In this document: piece after piece, positions 59,464 through 64,000 of the stretch
How positions within the stretch are numbered: the first letter of the stretch is position 1
Layout: each line of letters begins with the position of its first letter
NCBI GenBank assembly: GCA_950295325.1
Contig: OX485804.1
Location: 38,068,001 to 38,132,000, forward strand
Source of the DNA: Polytrichum commune
Lineage: Eukaryota; Streptophyta; Polytrichopsida; Polytrichales; Polytrichaceae
DNA: 64,000 bases
Reading direction: 5' to 3'
Notes under the pieces: model-generated
The model's input: only the letters and a program-made list of their open reading frames with translations
The model's database searches: none
Told to the model about the DNA's origin: nothing
Position numbers and translations under genes: made by a program

Positions 59464-61206
59464 TGTAGAGCGGATTTTTTGGCTATAGTCTGAATGTAGG
59501 CTTTTTGAACCAAGTTTTTGGATAGATGGATGTTAAAATCGGACTATAGTCAGACGAAAGGACTTTTACAGTCGTTTTAGAAACCAAAAGACCTCGGGAA
59601 GAAGTTGTAACCGCCTGAGGGAGGAAGACGATAAGAGACTATCGACCAAGAAAGAAGGCAGGCCATTATCAAAGAGTGTATTCAGGCTATAGTCTAGAGT
59701 AGTCGCTGAGAAGCGAGAAATATGTAGGAATCGGCCAAATGCCGAGTGAACAACTTTGCTTCAACTCTGTGATAGGGTGAAGTTTGGATACTGTAATCAA
59801 TTTGAAAGTAATTAAGTTATGTTGCGGAGTATACAAGGGTATGAAAACAATGTCAGGATGTGCATGAAATGATTGAAGCGAGTAAGAGAGTGAGAATGTA
59901 AGCGAGAGATGGAAGTCGCAGTGTGGTTGATGGAAATTAAGTAATTGATTGTGTGAAGAGGGAAGTAATGTGATAGAGAAAGCAGGAGTGAAAGTATCTT
60001 GGAATGTGAGGAGACACATCGAGGAAGGAATATACGAAAATAACAAAAGTCTGAGGAAACAAAGCGAAGATGAAATAAGCAATGAAAGGAAGAATACGAT
60101 GCTGTAAGAGCGATAGGACTATAGTCAATCAGAGCACTACAGAAGAGGCAAGGACTGAGAGTAATGCGGAGAGACGACATTAATTAGCGTTATCGAAAAC
60201 CAGGCACGATCAAAATCTATGCAGAGAGAGAGAGAGAGATAATGTCGCAGAGTTGAACCTTAGCGTGAGTGTAGAGAGCCGCGAAAGACTATAGTCAGGA
60301 CAATGAGGGTTAGCGATAAGCGAGAAAGGAAAGTGGAAGAGACAGAGAAGGAAACACGCAGGGATGCACAATGCTTTGGAAAAGTGAGGACAGACTCATC
60401 AATTAGGTTCAATGTGGGCAAGAGTGTTGTTGAATGATGAGGATGCAGATAGGTTAACCTTGATATGATAGGAATGCAGGCTGAGAGAGAAAGTGGTCAT
60501 TATTACTGAGCATGTGAGATGACATTGCAATGTTAAGATAATGAGTTGAAGTAGAAGTGACTGAGATCACATAGTTGATTGGATGGAATAATACTTTGAT
60601 ACCTAAAGCTCAGAGCTAACGTGGAATATAGTCTTGTGTTGTTATTCTATCTTGGAATGTGCAGAGATTGCAAGCCAAATTGGAATGGAAAATGGTTCAT
60701 GATTGAGATAAGTTCTTAAATGAAGATTAATGCGAATAAAACAATCAACTAATTCATTGTACGGAATGAGATAATTTGAGTTTGAATTGAAGATCTTGTG
60801 ATGTTGTTTTATGGAAATCAAATGATACTAACCCCAATAGGATGAAAATCCATTGGATGACTATGGACCGGATACTCAAAGACAATAGACCAATGTTACG
60901 AAATTCATGAGACTATAGACCAAAATTAATCACGACGGAAATAGGTCGAACCTTAGAGTGATAGTACCCACCTGAAAGATAGGACAGACAACACTCACTA
61001 CCGAATCATCACATAAGAACTAATAAAGAAGAGAAAGGATGGGATAAATTAAGAGGAAAGAGAGTCAAGAAGGATAATTACCCTAAAATGTTATTGTGAA
61101 CCTTAATCCGATGTGACATTAACCCTTATAGACACTAGCTCAGTCTTCCTGGAGACCTTGTTCCCCGGGTTTGTTGTTTTTAAGTCATAGAAAAAAACTT
61201 ACTACA
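59464..61206. mobile_element. Solo LTR, 1.74 kb, family L copy 2
   Basis: Starts TGTAG and ends CTACA with an exact 5-bp duplication, GGCCT (59459-59463 and 61207-61211). It is the reverse-orientation homologue of 34812-36604. The + strand is purine-rich, with the GA-rich part (59.6-60.5 kb) saturated with AGAGA/GAAG words. The palindrome GACTATAGTC or its core CTATAGTC recurs (59483, 59542, 59687, 60116, 60287). The absence of an internal region fits LTR-LTR recombination. ORFs here are low-complexity artefacts. Confidence 0.85.
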
Positions 61207-61211
61207 GGCCT

Positions 61212-61900
61212 TGTAGGAGCTCTCATGTTTTTTTGGTTTTTAATGGCCACTAGCTCATGCAACATATAAGTTTGAGATTAACTAAATAACAAGTGGAAAA
61301 ATTGGATAACTAAAAAGTCTTAAGAAGCTTAAAACACATAATTTAGTGCCAAGTAAGAACGGGCGTTAAATCTTTCTAAAATCATATAAAATTAGCACAT
61401 ATTTTAAGTAAAACTAGACAAAGTCCAAGTCATGAATTGTAACATGTTGAATATTATCATAGGATCTTACGATAGGGTTGTGTGGTAAGATCCTTTGATA
61501 GAATATGCAAAGTCGATAACGATTACATTATAGCAGTTGTTTTGGTTGTAGTTTCATTGTTCAACACATCTTCTATAGAATTTAGGTATATCCAAAGTGC
61601 ATCATGAGATTCTATGATAAAATTGAAGCAACCAAAAGAAGTTTAGATTTTAAGAGTATGTCTAGATTTACTTTAATTACTATGTAATTTCAATCTAATT
61701 CAACAACTTATGAATGAAATCAACACCTTTCATGATAGATCTTATTACAAAGATGACATCTCTGTCAAATCAATAATATTCACGCAACTTCGAACGATTC
61801 ATGTATTCCAAAACTATAAAATTATACTATGAAACATTAATGTTTGTATGGTCGGACAACGATGACTACTTGGACAAAAACGTCCGCCTGAGCCTTTACC
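61212..61900. other. Intergenic, nothing recognised
   Basis: AT-rich, with no frames of note. It separates the solo LTR from the promoter of the gene at the right edge. Confidence 0.35.
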
Positions 61901-61909
61901 TTGGAATAC

Positions 61910-62496
61910 CTCTCTCTCTATATATATATACACACACACCCCTCTTGTTCATTCGTCCGCCCGTGCCCTGACCGGTGCATCCGGTTACCTCACCCGGCCC
62001 GTCCCACATCAACCCGGCCCTTGCTGCCGGGCGACCACCAAGAAGGGACAGATCCCGCCCCGCCCCCCTGCCCGCCCTCCAGCCAGCCAGCCCGCCATCG
62101 CCACTGCTCTTTCGTTGCCTCGATTGCTCTTCTCGTCTGTCTACCTTCCGATCATCGATGTGCAGCATCAGCCACGATTCCGCGGACCCCACCTCCCCAA
62201 CCAGCGGGATCAGAAGAGTATGACAAAGACCTACATACCGATTTACTTTGCTTCTGTGCCGGGTTGCACGAAACTCTGCAGCCTTCATGTTTTGTGTCTG
62301 CCTCCTTCCGCTCGTTGGCTTCGTCTTTAACTGTGGCTGTCTTGTAACCCCGGCGCTTGTAGTTTCTCATTCTTTTCGGAGTCGAAGAAACAGCACATTT
62401 AAGTGATTTTGGCGGATTTGGTGGTTTTGAAGGAAGGATCTGTTTCCAGACAGCAGTTTGTGGGGAGGTTTTGTGAGTGTGAGAGAGAGAGAGCGA
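61910..62496 (+). promoter_or_regulatory. TATA promoter and GC-rich leader of the right-edge gene
   Basis: CTCTCTCTATATATATATACAC (TATA near 61918-61930) precedes an abrupt switch to GC- and C-rich DNA, then a leader with GA repeats just before the candidate ATGs. The switch from AT-rich desert to a GC island mirrors the other gene start at 12.1 kb. Overlapping frames on both strands here differ in content and look like leader artefacts. Confidence 0.45.
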
Positions 62497-62682
62497 ATGC
62501 AGGTCGGAGGGAGGGAGGACGTCGTAGAGGACGGGGGCAGTAGTATTGGTGAATTTGGAGGCATGGATGTGGTGGCGAGAGAGAGAGAAGAAGAGGAGAG
62601 GCCCCGCGACGATGAGATCCAAGCTTTCCATAACCAAATCCGGGCTGCGGATGCCGAGAAGCTTGAATTCGTAGGCGACAAG
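62497..62682 (+). CDS. Probable otubain-like deubiquitinase, first coding exon (partial)
   Basis: The frame runs from ATG at 62497 (MQVGGRED...) or, more likely by context, ATG at 62563 (MDVVAREREEEE) to K at 62682, just before a GTTGGT donor. The later ATG gives exactly 40 codons in phase 0. The end reads IRAADAEKLEFVGDK. An acidic, charged leader followed by (F/Y)VGDK is how plant otubain-like cysteine proteases (peptidase C65, ubiquitin chain hydrolases) begin before their OTU domain. The catalytic Asp-Cys-His region would be in later exons. I did not find the next exon before 64000, so a long first intron is inferred. The family call rests on a short segment. Confidence 0.5.
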
Positions 62683-64000
62683 GTTGGTTTCCTCTCTCAT
62701 TCTGTCTCCTCTTTTTCAAAATTTTCCAGGAGCCCGAAAATTGGCAATGTCTGGAAAATGGTGCAATGTCTGATGAAGAGGACGAATTTTTCCCTGTGTT
62801 TTTTTAGCCACCTGTTTCCGGTTCCCTTCACCTTCCTAGTTTTTATTAACAGGGTTGAGGATATCGCCATTGCGTGAAATTTAAGTGAGCCGGATTTGGT
62901 TATGGACTATCATATGACCATATCCATATGATGGTCATAAGTGATAGTCATGCGATCCATCATAAATGAGTCGGATATGGTGTTATGAACTATCATATTC
63001 AGTTGTACAGAATTCGTTATTTGAATATGCTCGACCTAACCATGACTTAATGGAATGGTGCTGGAGTCTTCAGCACCTTGGTTGTTTAAGCAAACCGTTT
63101 TAAATTGATAGATGCTCTTCAACGGTATCCAACATCAAAACTTTGCCATGCATTCATAGAAACTGATCATGTTCACCAAATGTTAACTTAGTGGAAATGA
63201 GTGGGCACCATGTGAGAGGGTGTATTTGTGAATGGTAGGGCGTTTGGCGCGATTCATACCGATTTTGTTTTGTTTTGCTGTTGACTCAATCAGCTTGTCA
63301 TATCCCGCACCCGAACAAATTGTAGGATGTTCGTGTTTAGGGATTGGATGGCAAGTATAGTCTGAGTGAGTGCTGGGAAGGGTGACATTGTCATTCTTAT
63401 TGATGATGGCAGGTAGTAATCAGCTACCAGGTATTGGTCATGTGTTTACTACCTGTACAGCTGTGACAGTGCGCAGGAGACCGGTTCTTAAGTTTCAATG
63501 AAATTCATATTCAATGCTTAAGTCATAATTAGGTCAGGCTTACTCGAAAATCAAATTGTCCATGACTGAATATGATGGTTCATGTTGAGGCATGAATCTT
63601 CTCTGTGCAATTGTGTCTGCATGTAGACATACTGGACACATGGGAGGAACACACCCCGTTAGACTTTTATTGGTTTAGCCATTAGATTGCAATTGAGTGG
63701 TCACTCTTTGTGGCCCTCATTTCTCCTGACTCCTGAATGCAATGTTACTCAGTCCAGTCTGAAGCATGCTTGCCTTCTTACTCCGAGCTTCACAACATCC
63801 TTAAGGTGCAATGGTGCCGGAGATGCTCACTAATAATTGGTGTATATACCTATCGTCTAAGTATACCTATCAGTTGTGGGCCTCTATATGCATTGGTGTG
63901 TATGTTTGCAGTTCAGAACTAAATCACAAATAATAACCCTTAGCCTTACATTGTCCCGTTTTCCATTTCTACTTTAGGTGAACATAAAGATTATGAGTTC
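62683..64000 (+). other. Probable first intron of the right-edge gene
   Basis: Begins with GTTGGT after AAG. No frame continuing the protein is seen up to the window end. Confidence 0.35.

Noticed and set aside
59687-60180. Serine/leucine-rich minus-strand frames of 122-131 codons
   Set aside because: They are artefacts of the GA-rich strand of the second solo LTR, and several overlapping frames give similar low-complexity peptides.
61901-62347. 148-codon + frame and opposing 130-codon - frame at the right-edge GC island
   Set aside because: Both lie in the GC-rich leader after a TATA box, are proline- or glycine-rich, and neither links by splicing to the otubain-like exon.

Overview
The window looks like nuclear DNA from a land plant. 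The evidence is a plant-type metallothionein C-terminus at the left edge, a spliced receptor-like kinase carrying a C-type lectin domain (an architecture known in plants), plant-style GT-AG introns and TATA promoters, and an intergenic space filled with plant transposon types (PIF/Harbinger, hAT, Mutator and Tigger/pogo elements, LTR retrotransposon debris, LINE relics and a tRNA-derived SINE). Long AT-rich gene-poor stretches separate short GC-rich gene starts. I cannot name the species. The relics give me an impression of a seed-free plant or another large-genome plant, but this is only an impression.

Real genes are few. (1) Positions 1-63, + strand: last coding part of a metallothionein. 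(2) Positions 6739-9659, - strand: four consecutive, phase-consistent exons of a C-type lectin receptor-like pseudokinase. Its 5' exon(s) lie in or beyond a minisatellite and a GC-rich promoter region at about 10.7-12.1 kb. (3) Positions 62497-62682, + strand: probable first coding exon of an otubain-like deubiquitinase that continues beyond the window.

The rest (about 12.1-61.9 kb) is repeats in layers. A small LTR family occurs in more than ten fragments, several split by younger insertions. At 34.05-36.65 kb one LTR fragment contains both a Harbinger-type MITE and a 1.8-kb solo LTR; at 38.6-39.2 kb another contains a hAT MITE with an exact 8-bp target duplication. Other well-bounded elements are a long-TIR Mutator-like foldback element with an exact 9-bp duplication (28.5-29.6 kb), an internally deleted Tigger/pogo element with a TA duplication (37.3-38.4 kb), a tRNA-derived SINE inserted in a tandem array (12.5-12.8 kb), several PIF/Harbinger MITEs with 3-bp duplications, and two large solo LTRs of one family in opposite orientation (34.8-36.6 and 59.5-61.2 kb). 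Decayed coding relics of hAT, Ty1/copia and LINE elements are also present. A tandem block at 19.6-20.75 kb repeats a GTGTGGCA-plus-TATA module four times and has no obvious gene after it.

I found no convincing new multi-gene system. The most interesting items are the lectin pseudokinase whose DFG motif reads GVG, the precisely bounded nested transposons, the strand-asymmetric solo LTR family with repeated GACTATAGTC palindromes, and the tandem TATA modules. The 48.6-51.4 kb region may hold a decayed or unrecognised gene and is left open.
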